Below, in pieces: positions 1 through 8,922 of a DNA stretch of 64,000 nucleotides. The stretch is taken from positions 1 through 64,000 of the forward strand of contig CAZBMZ010000020.1 of assembly GCA_964492845.1 (NCBI GenBank), given 5' to 3'. The notes beneath the pieces were generated by a model that saw nothing but the letters and a program-made list of their open reading frames with translations, had not been told where the DNA came from and did no database searches. How positions within the stretch are numbered: position 1 is the first letter of the stretch; every line of letters starts with the position of its first letter. This DNA comes from JADJPF01 sp964492845 (GTDB lineage Bacteria > Acidobacteriota > Blastocatellia > Chloracidobacteriales > JADJPF01). A program made the position numbers and the translations under genes.

Positions 1-187
1 ATGTTAGTGTGATAGTAGAATATTATATAACTCATAAGATGGCTTTGAGAGCAGATTTTGGTGTGGCAATAATTGGTTTTGGTAATGATGAAGGCAAAAC
101 AACAATAGGAAAAATAACGTTGAAATAAGCACTACGACTAATCAAAATTTTAATTTTGGTATTACTTATGTTTTTAAGTATTTATAA
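1..187 (+). pseudogene. 3' end of a possible outer-membrane beta-barrel gene, frame broken
   Basis: A frame open from the left edge (from base 3) reads through a segment containing LRADFGVAIIGFGNDEG and stops at 126-128. Shifting by one base near the A-run at 111-118 continues as VEISTTTNQ and then NFNFGITYVFKYL, with a stop at 185-187. Alternating hydrophobic residues and a terminal aromatic-rich strand are typical of the last strands of outer-membrane beta-barrels. I infer that this is one gene end split by a frameshift, either a real mutation or a sequencing error in the short homopolymer. The first part may instead simply be the true C-terminus. The family cannot be named from so little sequence. 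Confidence 0.3.
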
Positions 188-234
188 TTAGTAGGTTAAT
201 ATTTAATAAATAGCAGATCTAAGGAGGAAAACAA

Positions 235-585
235 ATGTCTTACACATTAAAAATAGACTCAAACAATGCTGATGTATTTTTAGCTGAACTTAAGCAAATA
301 ATGAACATTGTTGAAGGTTCGCAAATTGAAATTAAAAAAGTAGATGAAGGGTTTTTACTTAAACTAGTTTCTAATAAACCTAAAACTATAAAATCTCCTT
401 TAATAAGCAATTTTATTTCTGGGCAAGAACAACGAAAACTCTTTGAAACAGCAGCAAACGAAATGCAATCCTTGAATATTCCTGAAGATGACGAGAGTTT
501 AGATTCTGATTGGTGGATAAATATTCTTAATAAAAAAACACTTACTGAAAATAATAAAATAAGTGATATATCTTTTGAAGATTAA
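235..585 (+). CDS. putative antitoxin of a VapBC-like pair
   Basis: This encodes a 116-residue acidic soluble protein with no signal peptide or membrane segment. A strong ribosome binding site (AAGGAGGAAAA) lies just before the ATG. It ends four bases before a PIN-domain toxin gene, which is the usual antitoxin-then-toxin order. The N-terminal part (SYTLKIDSNNADVF, then EIKKVDEGFLLKLVSN) looks like the short beta-rich start of small antitoxins, and the acidic C-terminus (IPEDDESLDSDWW) could be the toxin-binding tail. I do not recognise a named antitoxin family. The assignment rests mainly on position, so a plain hypothetical protein is the alternative. Confidence 0.55.
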   Translation: MSYTLKIDSNNADVFLAELKQIMNIVEGSQIEIKKVDEGFLLKLVSNKPKTIKSPLISNFISGQEQRKLFETAANEMQSLNIPEDDESLDSDWWINILNKKTLTENNKISDISFED

Positions 586-589
586 AATT

Positions 590-1024
590 ATGAATTATTT
601 ATTAGACACAAACCATTGCATTTATTTGATTAATGCTTTAACAAAGATTCCTAGTAAGCAAAAATTAACTGACGTAAAAGTTCTTAACAAAATAAATAGT
701 CTGAGTTCTTCAGATATATTATATAGCTGTACAATAGTCTTAGGTGAACTCTATTATGGAGCATATAAATCTAGCCAGATAGCTTCTAATTTACTTAGAG
801 TAGAAATATTAAAAAGCAAAATAAATATTTTAGATATAGACGAAGCTATTCTTAACCTTTATGGAAAGACTAAAGCAAATTTAGAGAATAAAGGTTTTAG
901 TATAACGGATTTTGATTTAACAATTGGTAGTGTTGCTATGCACAATAACTTAATTTTAGTGACTAGCGATATGGTTTTTAATCAATTAAAACCAGACCTA
1001 ATGTTAGATAATTGGACAGCATAA
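590..1024 (+). CDS. PIN-domain ribonuclease toxin (VapC-like)
   Basis: This 144-residue PIN-domain protein is probably a metal-dependent RNase that cleaves cellular RNA unless bound by the antitoxin encoded just upstream. It begins MNYLLDTNHCIYLI, the classic PIN start with the first metal-binding Asp. A conserved Glu follows in GELYYGA, and an acidic pair sits in the GFSITDFDLTIGSVA segment, matching the D/E/D/D constellation of VapC toxins. The ATG at 590 is preferred over an in-frame start 27 bases upstream. It puts the PIN motif at the very N-terminus, avoids overlap with the antitoxin gene, and has a GAAG sequence about nine bases before it. Confidence 0.85.
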   Translation: MNYLLDTNHCIYLINALTKIPSKQKLTDVKVLNKINSLSSSDILYSCTIVLGELYYGAYKSSQIASNLLRVEILKSKINILDIDEAILNLYGKTKANLENKGFSITDFDLTIGSVAMHNNLILVTSDMVFNQLKPDLMLDNWTA

Positions 1025-1169
1025 ATTTGTTTATTTTTATTTACTTAAATCGTTACTTTTAAAAAAGTGGGATGTGCTTGCACCATAGACCACAAACTAA
1101 TTACCATAATAACGCATCCAAAACAGCCAGTTAGGTTTTAGTTTAACGCATTTTTCAGGAGATACTTTA

Positions 1170-2324
1170 GTGAGTGTACTACATGGTTTTATTTATTCTA
1201 CTCCTGGAGCGATGATCAACAAAGTAGATCGATCTGGGTTTTTTCATCGCCATAAAATAAAGCTAGGGATTTTCCTGTCTGTATTTTTCCATATGTCTTA
1301 TTTTGGATGGACATTTTATCAAGCTGTTTTTTCTCCATTTACTAATATTTCTATGATTGATGATGCTTATAATGAGATTAAATGGATTGAGTTAACAAAG
1401 CTAACTAAGCCCTTGAAATATCCACCAAATATGTTAGTTGTTCCCAAAAAAGCTGTTCCACTGGATAAAATTGCAGAGGAACTAGCTAAAGAAGAAGAGA
1501 AAAAGAAAGAAGAGGCTAAACGAAAAGCAGAAGAACGCAAGAAAAAGAAAGAAGCTAAAGAAAACGAATTAAAAGAAGATTCAAAAGAAGAGATTGAAGA
1601 AGAGAATCAAGACACTGATTTAGCAAAGAATGAAGTAGAAGTTGTTCCAGAAGATACACCTGCCCCTACTGGCCCCCCCAGGTTTGGACAGATAAACGCT
1701 CGTCCTATTCGTGAAATTATGGGCAAGGTTTATAATATTTATAAAAGTGGCAACTTAGACATCCAAAAAGCTTTTTTCTCTGTTACAGTTGGTTATGAAG
1801 TAGGAAAAGATGGCTCACTTTATGAAATTAGAATTATAAAATCTTCTGGTTCAGAGCAACTTGACACGGCTGCAATTAATATTGCTAATGCAATTAGCGA
1901 ATCTCATGCATTGCTGCCATTAACAGCACTAACGGCTAACACAGCTACTTTAGAGCTAGGGGATGAAAAAGCCTCTTTTATTATTCGTGGACAGGCTGCT
2001 AACACAAGCATTGCTTCAGATTTAGCAAATCTTTTTAGCCAACAAGTTGCAGGACTACGCTTATTGCTTAGTTTTAAGAATCCAGAAGCAGCAGTTTTAT
2101 TTGCACATCTAAAAATATCTAACCAAGGTAATGAGCTAATTGCTGATATGACTATGGCTAGACAAGAAGCCGATGAAATGATGCACCGAAATTTCCAGAA
2201 AAATAATCCTGTAGAAAATTCTGATCAAAATCCATCAATAAATCCACCAAATCCAACTAATGATGACAAAGTTGAGTCTAAGGAAGAAAAGGGTGATGGC
2301 GGCCAAACAACTAAACTTGAATAG
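1170..2324 (+). CDS. TonB/TolA-like energy transducer protein
   Basis: The product is 384 residues. After about 30 residues there is a membrane anchor (KLGIFLSVFFHMSYFGWTFY), then a Lys/Glu-rich rod (residues about 105-145) that would span the periplasm. A C-terminal TonB-like domain follows, with the signature VGKDGSLYEIRIIKSSGSEQLD. Such proteins carry proton-motive energy from the inner membrane to outer-membrane transporters, or act in TolA-like envelope stability. The region after the TonB domain (about 230-384) is longer than usual, with an Asn/Pro-rich tail. The start is GTG, supported by AGGAG eight bases upstream. No ExbB/ExbD genes are nearby, so the partner complex must lie elsewhere. 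Confidence 0.7.
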   Translation: MSVLHGFIYSTPGAMINKVDRSGFFHRHKIKLGIFLSVFFHMSYFGWTFYQAVFSPFTNISMIDDAYNEIKWIELTKLTKPLKYPPNMLVVPKKAVPLDKIAEELAKEEEKKKEEAKRKAEERKKKKEAKENELKEDSKEEIEEENQDTDLAKNEVEVVPEDTPAPTGPPRFGQINARPIREIMGKVYNIYKSGNLDIQKAFFSVTVGYEVGKDGSLYEIRIIKSSGSEQLDTAAINIANAISESHALLPLTALTANTATLELGDEKASFIIRGQAANTSIASDLANLFSQQVAGLRLLLSFKNPEAAVLFAHLKISNQGNELIADMTMARQEADEMMHRNFQKNNPVENSDQNPSINPPNPTNDDKVESKEEKGDGGQTTKLE

Positions 2325-2381
2325 AATTTTGTTTTTCTAAGATAATTTCTTAGTGTTTTGTGTTTTGTAAGAGGGGGGAAA

Positions 2382-5285
2382 ATGATAACTAACAAAAAAG
2401 TAATGATCTCATTGCTATTTATAATGGTTTTTCTAGTACCAAATTTTTATGCTCAAAGTGGGCGAAAACGCCCAAATCAACCAAGTCAACCAAGTCCTAC
2501 TAAAACCACAGAACCAAAAACAACAAATCCAACTAATAGCAAAAATCCTCCTCCAGCAACCAATAAACCAGCCGTTCCAGGAAGGGTTCTAGTTCCAGCA
2601 GGAGCAGCAATTGTTGCTCAAGAACATATTGGTGTAACTTCTCGCTATGTTTTTAAGAATGGTGTTACTGTTATTGTACGCGAAGATCATTCTGTACCTT
2701 TAGCTGCTGCAACTATTTTAGTAAAAGGTGGCACAAGTCTAGAAACAGAAGATCAAGCAGGTGTAGCTCGTGTTGTAGAAAGGCTTTTAACCGATTCCGC
2801 TACTAATGAAGATGACCCATTAAAACAGCTTCGCAATTTAGGTGGTGTATTAAACAGCAATACTAATTTTCAAGGAACCAATTATTCTTTACTTGGACAG
2901 TCGGCTAATTTTACCAAGTTACTAGAAATGCTATTTCGTAATTTGCAAAAACAAAGCTTTACAGATGAAGACTTTAGCCGAGCAGCAAAATTTGTTTTAC
3001 AAACTAATAGCTATAAATTAGACGACCCTTTTAACTATAGCCAACAACGTATTGCAAAAGCTGCTTTTGACAATAATGCTAGTACTGGACTGCTAGACGA
3101 AACTAAATTAATCACCAAAGAACAAGCTCAAAACTTTTATAATAATTACTATACAGGAAATAACTTAATTGTAGTTATTGTAGGTGATATTACAGCAGAC
3201 AATGCCCGTTTAGCTGCACAACAATTTTTAGGTGCTGTAAAAGCTGGTACAAACCTAAATAAAACTACTGTAAAAACTTCTGAAGGTGCGCCCATTCGCT
3301 ATATTGCTGAACGTGCCGATATTAATCAAACTGTTGTATCTGTTGGTTATAGGGTGTCTGGTGTAAAAGAAACAGCCGTTTTTGAAGTTCTACAAGCCAT
3401 TTTAACAAAAGGCCGAGGTGCTTTGCTTTCACAATCTTTGCTTGATGCTTCTTTTGCTTCTAAAGTTGCGGCTGAGTATCTTACAACCAACAAAGGCGCG
3501 CTCTTTACTTTTCAAATGCAGGTTGTTCCTAGCAAGCTTGTAAAAGCGGAAAATGCACTTTTTGAACAAATTGAGAATTTACGTCGGATAATTTTGTCGG
3601 CTGCCGAACTACAACGAGCCAAAGCTTTACTAGAGAAAGATTACTATGATAGCACTTTAGATTTAACCCGGCTTTCTACACAAATTGCCCTTGGAGAAGT
3701 GCGAGGAAGCTATAAGGATTTTGACAGCTATGTAAAAAGAATAAGGGCTGTTACTGGCGAACAAGTTCAAGAGTTAGCTGCACAGTATTTTAACTTTAGC
3801 ACTTCTGTAGTACATGAGTATGAGCCAAATAATGCTCCATCGCGTATTGCTGGAGCAGATCCTTTTTACACTCCAGATAGATTTGATTCTTATATCAAAG
3901 TATTAGTACCAAATACGCATAAAGAGTCTGTTTCAAAAGATGAAATTAGTTATGCAACGGAAAAACCTTTAGCTAAACAGGGCAAAGACAAATTTGAGCA
4001 AACAACAGAAGGCGGATTTATTTTAGAATTGCAACCAGAGCCAGCACGGGATTTTACTACTTTGCGAGGGCCTCGTTCGATTGTTCGAGAAGATCCTGCT
4101 AGACCGTTAATTGCTATAGGTTTTTACTTTCAAGGTGGGCGACTAATTGAAAAAGATGATGTTGGAATTACAGAACTAATGCTGCGTACTATTTTACGAG
4201 GTACACAACGCCAAACCGGAGCCGAGCTAGCATTAATCTTAGAGCAATTAGGAGCAGAAGTAACAATCATCAATGAACCAGACTTTTTTGGCTATAATAT
4301 CGAAGTAATTTCACGTAATGCTGAGCCTGCGATGAGGCTTTTAATTAGTACAATTGAAAATGCTTTATTTGACAAAGAGGATTTTGCCCGTGAAAAAGCT
4401 AGCCTTCTAGCAGCAATTCAAGCAAGTAAAGATGATAGTCTACAACTAGCAACAAATTTAACTAATACTTTGCTTTATAGTGGACATCCTTACGCTTTTT
4501 CTCAAATAGGACTAGAAACATCTATCTCAAGATTAAAAGAAGATGATGTAGTTGAATGGTATAAAAAAACAGTAAAACGACAATTGCCATTAGTTGTAAT
4601 TGTTGGAGATACAGAAGGTTCTTCTTTAGTTGGTCGTTTGGTTGCAGATGGTTTTTCTCGTTCAGATGAAAGTTTAGATAAAGCTTTAGCTGTGCCTGTT
4701 GTAGCAGTACAAAATGCACCAGGAGAAAAAGCAGAGCTTAAAGATAGACGACAAACTACACAAGTGCTTCAATTTAGCGGCCCAGAAGGTAAGAGTGATG
4801 ATAACTATGTTTTAGAAGTGCTTCGTCAAATAATAGACGGCCCAACGGGGCGAATTTTAACAGCACTTCAACAACAACAACTTAGCTTTGAAATTAATAC
4901 TGAAACTAAAATGCGTCAGCAACGTAGTGGCTTTTTGGTCACACTTAACTCACCTGCTGACCAAGAACAAAAAGCACGAACATTAGTAGAAAGCGAATTT
5001 AAGAAATTAGTTTCTAATCCAGTCACGGATCAAGAAGTAATGGCTGCACGTAATTCTGCTGCCGCAGTGCTAGCTCAAAAGCTTCGGGATCATAGCCAAA
5101 GAGCAATTACTTATGCTCGGTATGCTTTTTATGGTATGCCTTTTGCCGATGTTGACAATGTAGGGGAAAAAATCTCAGCTATAACTAAAGATGATGTTAA
5201 AAAAGTTATTCAAAACTACTTTTTAGTAGAAAAACGTGCTTTGGGCGTAATTCGCTCTAATGCCCAGCCTAAAGCCCAGCCCTGA
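2382..5285 (+). CDS. secreted double M16 peptidase homologue, zinc motifs lost
   Basis: The 967-residue product has a signal peptide (about 1-30, ending NFYAQ), a Pro/Thr-rich linker (about 32-75), and two consecutive M16 units (about 85-490 and 545-960). The M16 family comprises clam-shell zinc peptidases that often work as an active plus inactive pair. The zinc motif HxxEH is absent from both halves. In the first, the equivalent position reads RVVER (residues 130-134); in the second, the aligned segment GITELMLRTIL has no His. The protein is therefore probably a non-catalytic chaperone-like or partner subunit. The ATG at 2382 is chosen because GAGGGGGG precedes it and the signal peptide begins there. 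Its last codons lie in a dispersed palindromic repeat. Confidence 0.75.
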   Translation: MITNKKVMISLLFIMVFLVPNFYAQSGRKRPNQPSQPSPTKTTEPKTTNPTNSKNPPPATNKPAVPGRVLVPAGAAIVAQEHIGVTSRYVFKNGVTVIVREDHSVPLAAATILVKGGTSLETEDQAGVARVVERLLTDSATNEDDPLKQLRNLGGVLNSNTNFQGTNYSLLGQSANFTKLLEMLFRNLQKQSFTDEDFSRAAKFVLQTNSYKLDDPFNYSQQRIAKAAFDNNASTGLLDETKLITKEQAQNFYNNYYTGNNLIVVIVGDITADNARLAAQQFLGAVKAGTNLNKTTVKTSEGAPIRYIAERADINQTVVSVGYRVSGVKETAVFEVLQAILTKGRGALLSQSLLDASFASKVAAEYLTTNKGALFTFQMQVVPSKLVKAENALFEQIENLRRIILSAAELQRAKALLEKDYYDSTLDLTRLSTQIALGEVRGSYKDFDSYVKRIRAVTGEQVQELAAQYFNFSTSVVHEYEPNNAPSRIAGADPFYTPDRFDSYIKVLVPNTHKESVSKDEISYATEKPLAKQGKDKFEQTTEGGFILELQPEPARDFTTLRGPRSIVREDPARPLIAIGFYFQGGRLIEKDDVGITELMLRTILRGTQRQTGAELALILEQLGAEVTIINEPDFFGYNIEVISRNAEPAMRLLISTIENALFDKEDFAREKASLLAAIQASKDDSLQLATNLTNTLLYSGHPYAFSQIGLETSISRLKEDDVVEWYKKTVKRQLPLVVIVGDTEGSSLVGRLVADGFSRSDESLDKALAVPVVAVQNAPGEKAELKDRRQTTQVLQFSGPEGKSDDNYVLEVLRQIIDGPTGRILTALQQQQLSFEINTETKMRQQRSGFLVTLNSPADQEQKARTLVESEFKKLVSNPVTDQEVMAARNSAAAVLAQKLRDHSQRAITYARYAFYGMPFADVDNVGEKISAITKDDVKKVIQNYFLVEKRALGVIRSNAQPKAQP

Positions 5286-5367
5286 AGGGCAGGGCTAGTA
5301 TCAAAAGCCCCGATGGGGCTTAAAAGAGATAAAAAAAAAACCTACAATGGCGCGTAGCGGCATTTGA
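5275..5367. repeat. palindromic repeat, tandem copy 1 (left of scaffold gap)
   Basis: This holds a copy of the dispersed two-hairpin repeat in reverse orientation. A GCCC..GGGC hairpin is joined by CTAGTATCAAAA to AAGCCCCGATGGGGCTT, followed by an A-run and a second imperfect hairpin (AATGGCGCGTAGCGGCATT). Bases 5285-5367 recur at 5468-5550 with only one or two differences. The repeat overlaps the last codons of the upstream M16-like gene. Confidence 0.85.
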
Positions 5368-5467
5368 NNNNNNNNNNNNNNNNNNNNNNNNNNNNNNNNN
5401 NNNNNNNNNNNNNNNNNNNNNNNNNNNNNNNNNNNNNNNNNNNNNNNNNNNNNNNNNNNNNNNNNNN
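5368..5467. other. assembly gap (100 N)
   Basis: Exactly 100 undetermined bases, the usual placeholder for a scaffold join of unknown length. Near-identical 83-bp repeats abut both sides, so the gap probably hides further tandem copies that collapsed in assembly. Confidence 0.97.
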
Positions 5468-5585
5468 AAGGGCAGGGCTAGTATCAAAAGCCCCAAGGGG
5501 GCTTAAAAGAGATAAAAAAAAAACCTACAATGGCGCGTAGCGGCATTTGATAATAGACAAGTCCTTTAGGGCTTGGCTATAATTT
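5468..5585. repeat. palindromic repeat, tandem copy 2 (right of scaffold gap)
   Basis: Bases 5468-5550 repeat 5285-5367. The copy then continues TGATAATAG into AAGTCCTTTAGGGCTTGGCT, the second hairpin of the family, here degenerate. Between here and the gene start at 5627 there is only AT-rich leader DNA. The whole non-coding stretch 5286-5626 holds nothing else that I recognise. Confidence 0.8.
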
Positions 5586-5626
5586 AAAAATATCAAAAAT
5601 TACTTAAAATAGAAGGTTTAGCAGTT

Positions 5627-6643
5627 ATGAAAACCAAAAAAGTCTTTTCTCTAATAACCACAATTTTACTTATCCCAATATTACTAGGTGTTTTAGCTAC
5701 AAATGTTTTAGCGCAAGAAAAAGGGCAAAAACCAGAAGAAACTCAAGATCAAAATGGTACTTTTGTTATAGATAGAACAACCAACGTTACTTTGCCGATT
5801 ATTGTTACTGATAAAGATGGTCGGTTTATTTCTAATTTAACAAAAGATAACTTTGAAGTTTTTGAAGATAAAAAAGCTCAAAAAATCATTGACTTTCAAG
5901 CTGCAACCGAACTACCGCTTTATATTGGTATTTTGATGGACACTAGCGGAAGCGTAAAGGGAAAAATTAAATTTGAAAAAGAAGCTACACTTAGCTTTTT
6001 ACAGACTGTATTAAAACGACGTAAGGATAAAGCTTTGCTAGTAACCTTTGACTCTACAATTGCAATGCGTCAAGACTTTACAGACGACTTAAGTTTGCTT
6101 ACTAAGGCAATGGGGCCAGTAAAAGCTAGCGGTAACACAGCACTTTTTGATGCAGTTTATCAAGTTTGTGAACAAAAAATGTTTAATGTTCCCACACCTC
6201 GTAAAGTGCTTATTATAATTTCTGACGGTTCAGACACGGCTAGCGAGCGCACTTTAGACGATGCCATTCAAATTGCACAACGCAACGAAGTAGTAATCTT
6301 TGGCATCAGTACCAAGGGCGCAGGCTTTTTTGGTATTGAAGGTGGTAATGTTGAGGGAGAAGACGATAAAGAATTGCGTCGTTTGTGTGAAGAAACAGGA
6401 GGAGAAATTGCTTTTCCTGGCAATTACTTAGATTTAGAAAGAGCATTTTCTAATGTTAATACTAAAGCACGACGATATTACTTAGTTGCTTATGAACCAG
6501 ACGATCCAGATCGCCCAGGTTACAGAAAAATAGAAGTAAAGTTAGTTGGACGTAAAAACTTAAAGTTACGTACTCGTAAAGGGTACAATGTGATTAAACG
6601 CGGGACTAATACGGCTGCTGGTCAAAGTCCAGCAGGCAAATAA
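5627..6643 (+). CDS. VWFA-related secreted protein, copy 1
   Basis: A 338-residue protein with a signal peptide (about 1-29, ending NVLAQ). It has a short beta domain (TDKDGRFISNLTKDNFEVFE) of the type that begins the VWFA-related proteins abundant in Acidobacteriota. A von Willebrand factor A domain follows, with the complete metal site DTSGS at residues 105-109 and a later ISDGSD. It ends in a basic beta segment (KLRTRKGY). The fold binds a divalent metal and mediates protein-protein contacts in the periplasm or at the cell surface; the ligand is unknown. It lies 13 bases upstream of a paralogue, so the two are probably co-transcribed. Confidence 0.85.
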   Translation: MKTKKVFSLITTILLIPILLGVLATNVLAQEKGQKPEETQDQNGTFVIDRTTNVTLPIIVTDKDGRFISNLTKDNFEVFEDKKAQKIIDFQAATELPLYIGILMDTSGSVKGKIKFEKEATLSFLQTVLKRRKDKALLVTFDSTIAMRQDFTDDLSLLTKAMGPVKASGNTALFDAVYQVCEQKMFNVPTPRKVLIIISDGSDTASERTLDDAIQIAQRNEVVIFGISTKGAGFFGIEGGNVEGEDDKELRRLCEETGGEIAFPGNYLDLERAFSNVNTKARRYYLVAYEPDDPDRPGYRKIEVKLVGRKNLKLRTRKGYNVIKRGTNTAAGQSPAGK

Positions 6644-6656
6644 TATAGAGGTATTT

Positions 6657-7682
6657 ATGAAAAAGCTTTGTGTATGGTGGACAATAATTTTAACTTTGTT
6701 GGTTTTTATTCCACTACAATTAACGGCTCAAACACCTCAAGATAAAAATAAGCCCCCTGCGAGCCAATCAGAAGACGAGGATGGAGTCTTAAAAGTTACT
6801 ACAGATTTAGTTACCGTCCCTTTTAGTGTTACAGATAAAAAGAATCGTTATATAACAGATCTTAAAGCAGAAGATTTAGTAATTATGGAAGATGGCAAGG
6901 CTCAAGAGGTATTTTCTTTTACAAAAGAAACAGATCTACCACTTACTTTTGCTTTACTTTTAGATATTAGTGGAAGCCAAGAATTTACTATTGGTGCGCA
7001 AAAAGACGCAGCACTAAGATTTTTAGAAAAAGTTATTCGTGTAGAGCGTGATTTAGCTTCTGTAGTAACTTTTCGTAAAGATATAGAAATGTTGCAAAGC
7101 CTTACTTCCAATGTAAATCAAATTCGTCGTGCATTAAATAATGTTAGATTTAATGCTAGCACTTCCGGTTATGGTACACCTCCAATAGGCGGGTCTGACT
7201 TTGTAGGCACTTCACTTTATGATGCTGTATTTGTTACAGCAGATGAGCTTTTAGGTAAAGAAGCAGGCAGACGAGTAATTATTTTGCTAACTGATGGACG
7301 CGACACAACTTCAACTTACTCAATGAAAAAAGCTATTGAAAGGTCTTGGCGTTCTGAGGTCTTAATTTATGCTATTGGCATTGCTGGACGTGGACAATAT
7401 GGAGGCAGTGTTTTTAATGAAGATGTAGATAAAGGCACACTCCAAAAAATGTGTGAAGAAACTGGAGGCCGCTTTTTCCTACCTAGAAATGAAAATGAGT
7501 ATGATCAAGCATTTAAGCAAATTGAAGACGATTTAAGACAACAGTATATTCTCTCTTATTCTCCAATCAATGATGCCCAAGATGGAAGCTTTCGTAATAT
7601 TGCTGTAAAAGTTACTCGAAAAGATAGTAAAGAATTAAAAGTTCTTTGTCGTCGTGGTTATTACGCTAAAAAGACTAGTTAG
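6657..7682 (+). CDS. VWFA-related secreted protein, copy 2
   Basis: A 341-residue paralogue of the preceding gene with the same layout. A signal peptide (about 1-24, ending QLTAQ) is followed by the short domain containing TDKKNRYITDLKAEDLVIME. The VWA domain has the metal site DISGS at 103-107 and LTDGRD later, and the C-terminal strand reads CRRGYYAKK. An AGAGG sequence precedes the ATG. The pair presumably arose by tandem duplication, since both lengths and domain borders match while the sequence has diverged widely. No enzyme function is expected, and its binding partner cannot be read from the sequence. Confidence 0.85.
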   Translation: MKKLCVWWTIILTLLVFIPLQLTAQTPQDKNKPPASQSEDEDGVLKVTTDLVTVPFSVTDKKNRYITDLKAEDLVIMEDGKAQEVFSFTKETDLPLTFALLLDISGSQEFTIGAQKDAALRFLEKVIRVERDLASVVTFRKDIEMLQSLTSNVNQIRRALNNVRFNASTSGYGTPPIGGSDFVGTSLYDAVFVTADELLGKEAGRRVIILLTDGRDTTSTYSMKKAIERSWRSEVLIYAIGIAGRGQYGGSVFNEDVDKGTLQKMCEETGGRFFLPRNENEYDQAFKQIEDDLRQQYILSYSPINDAQDGSFRNIAVKVTRKDSKELKVLCRRGYYAKKTS

Positions 7683-7708
7683 TTGAAATTAATTTTGTTT
7701 AACCTTGA

Positions 7709-7720
7709 CGGGTTAACCCG
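7709..7720. promoter_or_regulatory. perfect 12-bp palindrome upstream of the 7748 gene
   Basis: CGGGTTAACCCG is a perfect palindrome 28 bases before the next start codon and just after the VWFA gene stop. It could be an operator or a short terminator stem, but no clear U-run follows and no regulator is known. Confidence 0.25.
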
Positions 7721-7747
7721 CCAAAAATTTTTCTGAAGGGATAATTT

Positions 7748-8869
7748 ATGAGAAAGTTTTTTTTATCTGCTCTAATAATAGCTTTGACTATTACCACCGC
7801 TTATAGTGGACTAAACTTCACCGGCGGGTTAAATACTGCAACTAGTGCTAATGCTACACTTACTGCCCCAGAAGTTTTAGCACAAGTGCCAAATTCAGAT
7901 TTTGTTGTACTTTTTGACTTAAATAGATTTCTTAGTACAAAGCTGATAGATACTATTTTAAGTGATCCAAATTCTAGGGCAGAGTTTGAAAAGTTTGAAA
8001 GAGAAGGTGTTAATTATGGTCTAAACCTTCGCCAAATACAGCAAATTGCTGTTGGTTTTGATATGGATTCATCAGGTAAAGATCCTAAGTTTTGTCTTGT
8101 AATGACTGGTGGAATAGATCGAGAGAAAATTTTATCTAGTATAGCCGCCAATTTAGATAAAGTTGGGGTAGATGCCGAACAATATCAAGGCAAAACTATT
8201 TATTTAGTTACAGATAAAACAAAGAAAAATGCAAAACCAAGTGATAGAGTAGCCGCAGCTTTTCTTGGCCCTCAATCAGTAGCAATTGGTACTATAGAAA
8301 AAATCAAAGATGCTGTTGATTTACAAAATGGTAAAGGTAAAAGCGTTTCTGCTAATCAAGAATTAAGTAATCATATTAATAGCACTAATACTTCTGCTAT
8401 ACTTCGTTTTGCAGGTGCTTTATCAGAAAGAGTTACTAATCCAGCAACCCCAAATAAAAAATCACAGCCGTTAACCAATGATGATTTATCTAGCAGTTCA
8501 AAAACAGAGGATTCAAGCCCATTTGGTAATGTAGACAAATTAATCCAAGCTATTCGTGGTGGCTATGGATCTTTAGATTTTGTTTCTGGTGTACAAATGG
8601 ATACTACTTTATTAATTCGTAGTGAAACAGAAGCTAAGCAAATCTCTGATGCCTTAAATGGTTTATTATTCTTAGGTCGTAGCGCGTTACAGCAAGATCC
8701 TAAACAAGCGAGTTTTGCCAAAGCGTTAGACAAAGTTATAATAACTGGTGGATTAAAAGATGTTCGCTTAAACATTGATATACCAGAACCTTTGCTAAAC
8801 GAATTGATCAAAACTTTACATTCTAAACCTAAAGAAGAAAAAAGGTCTACACCTAAACTTGAGCAGTAA
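7748..8869 (+). CDS. secreted protein of unknown function
   Basis: A 373-residue protein with a signal peptide (about 1-20, ending TTAYS). The mature part starts with a segment reading APEVLAQVPNSDFVVLFDL, followed by alternating alpha/beta sequence, and includes a Ser/Asn-rich low-complexity region (about 235-265). I do not recognise a catalytic motif. Proteins with this 'threshold of zero, value of a state' style of N-terminus (LAQVPNSDFVVLFD) occur in Acidobacteriota with no assigned role. GAAGGGA precedes the ATG. A perfect terminator hairpin ends the transcript 18 bases past the stop. It follows the VWFA pair but has its own 65-bp leader, so a shared operon is possible but not certain. 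Confidence 0.6.
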   Translation: MRKFFLSALIIALTITTAYSGLNFTGGLNTATSANATLTAPEVLAQVPNSDFVVLFDLNRFLSTKLIDTILSDPNSRAEFEKFEREGVNYGLNLRQIQQIAVGFDMDSSGKDPKFCLVMTGGIDREKILSSIAANLDKVGVDAEQYQGKTIYLVTDKTKKNAKPSDRVAAAFLGPQSVAIGTIEKIKDAVDLQNGKGKSVSANQELSNHINSTNTSAILRFAGALSERVTNPATPNKKSQPLTNDDLSSSSKTEDSSPFGNVDKLIQAIRGGYGSLDFVSGVQMDTTLLIRSETEAKQISDALNGLLFLGRSALQQDPKQASFAKALDKVIITGGLKDVRLNIDIPEPLLNELIKTLHSKPKEEKRSTPKLEQ

Positions 8870-8886
8870 TTAGGGTTTTGAGACTA

Positions 8887-8922
8887 AATACAGCGTAAAT
8901 AATCTAGTATTTACGCTGTATT
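8887..8922. terminator. bidirectional terminator hairpin
   Basis: A perfect 15-bp stem (AATACAGCGTAAATA with its complement) around a six-base loop, lying between convergent genes. A-rich and T-rich flanks suit termination in both directions. It touches the stop codon of the minus-strand gene. Confidence 0.8.

Noticed and set aside
5285..5550. A CRISPR array at the repeats around the gap.
   Set aside because: The two copies are 83 bp with internal palindromes and no unique spacers between units.
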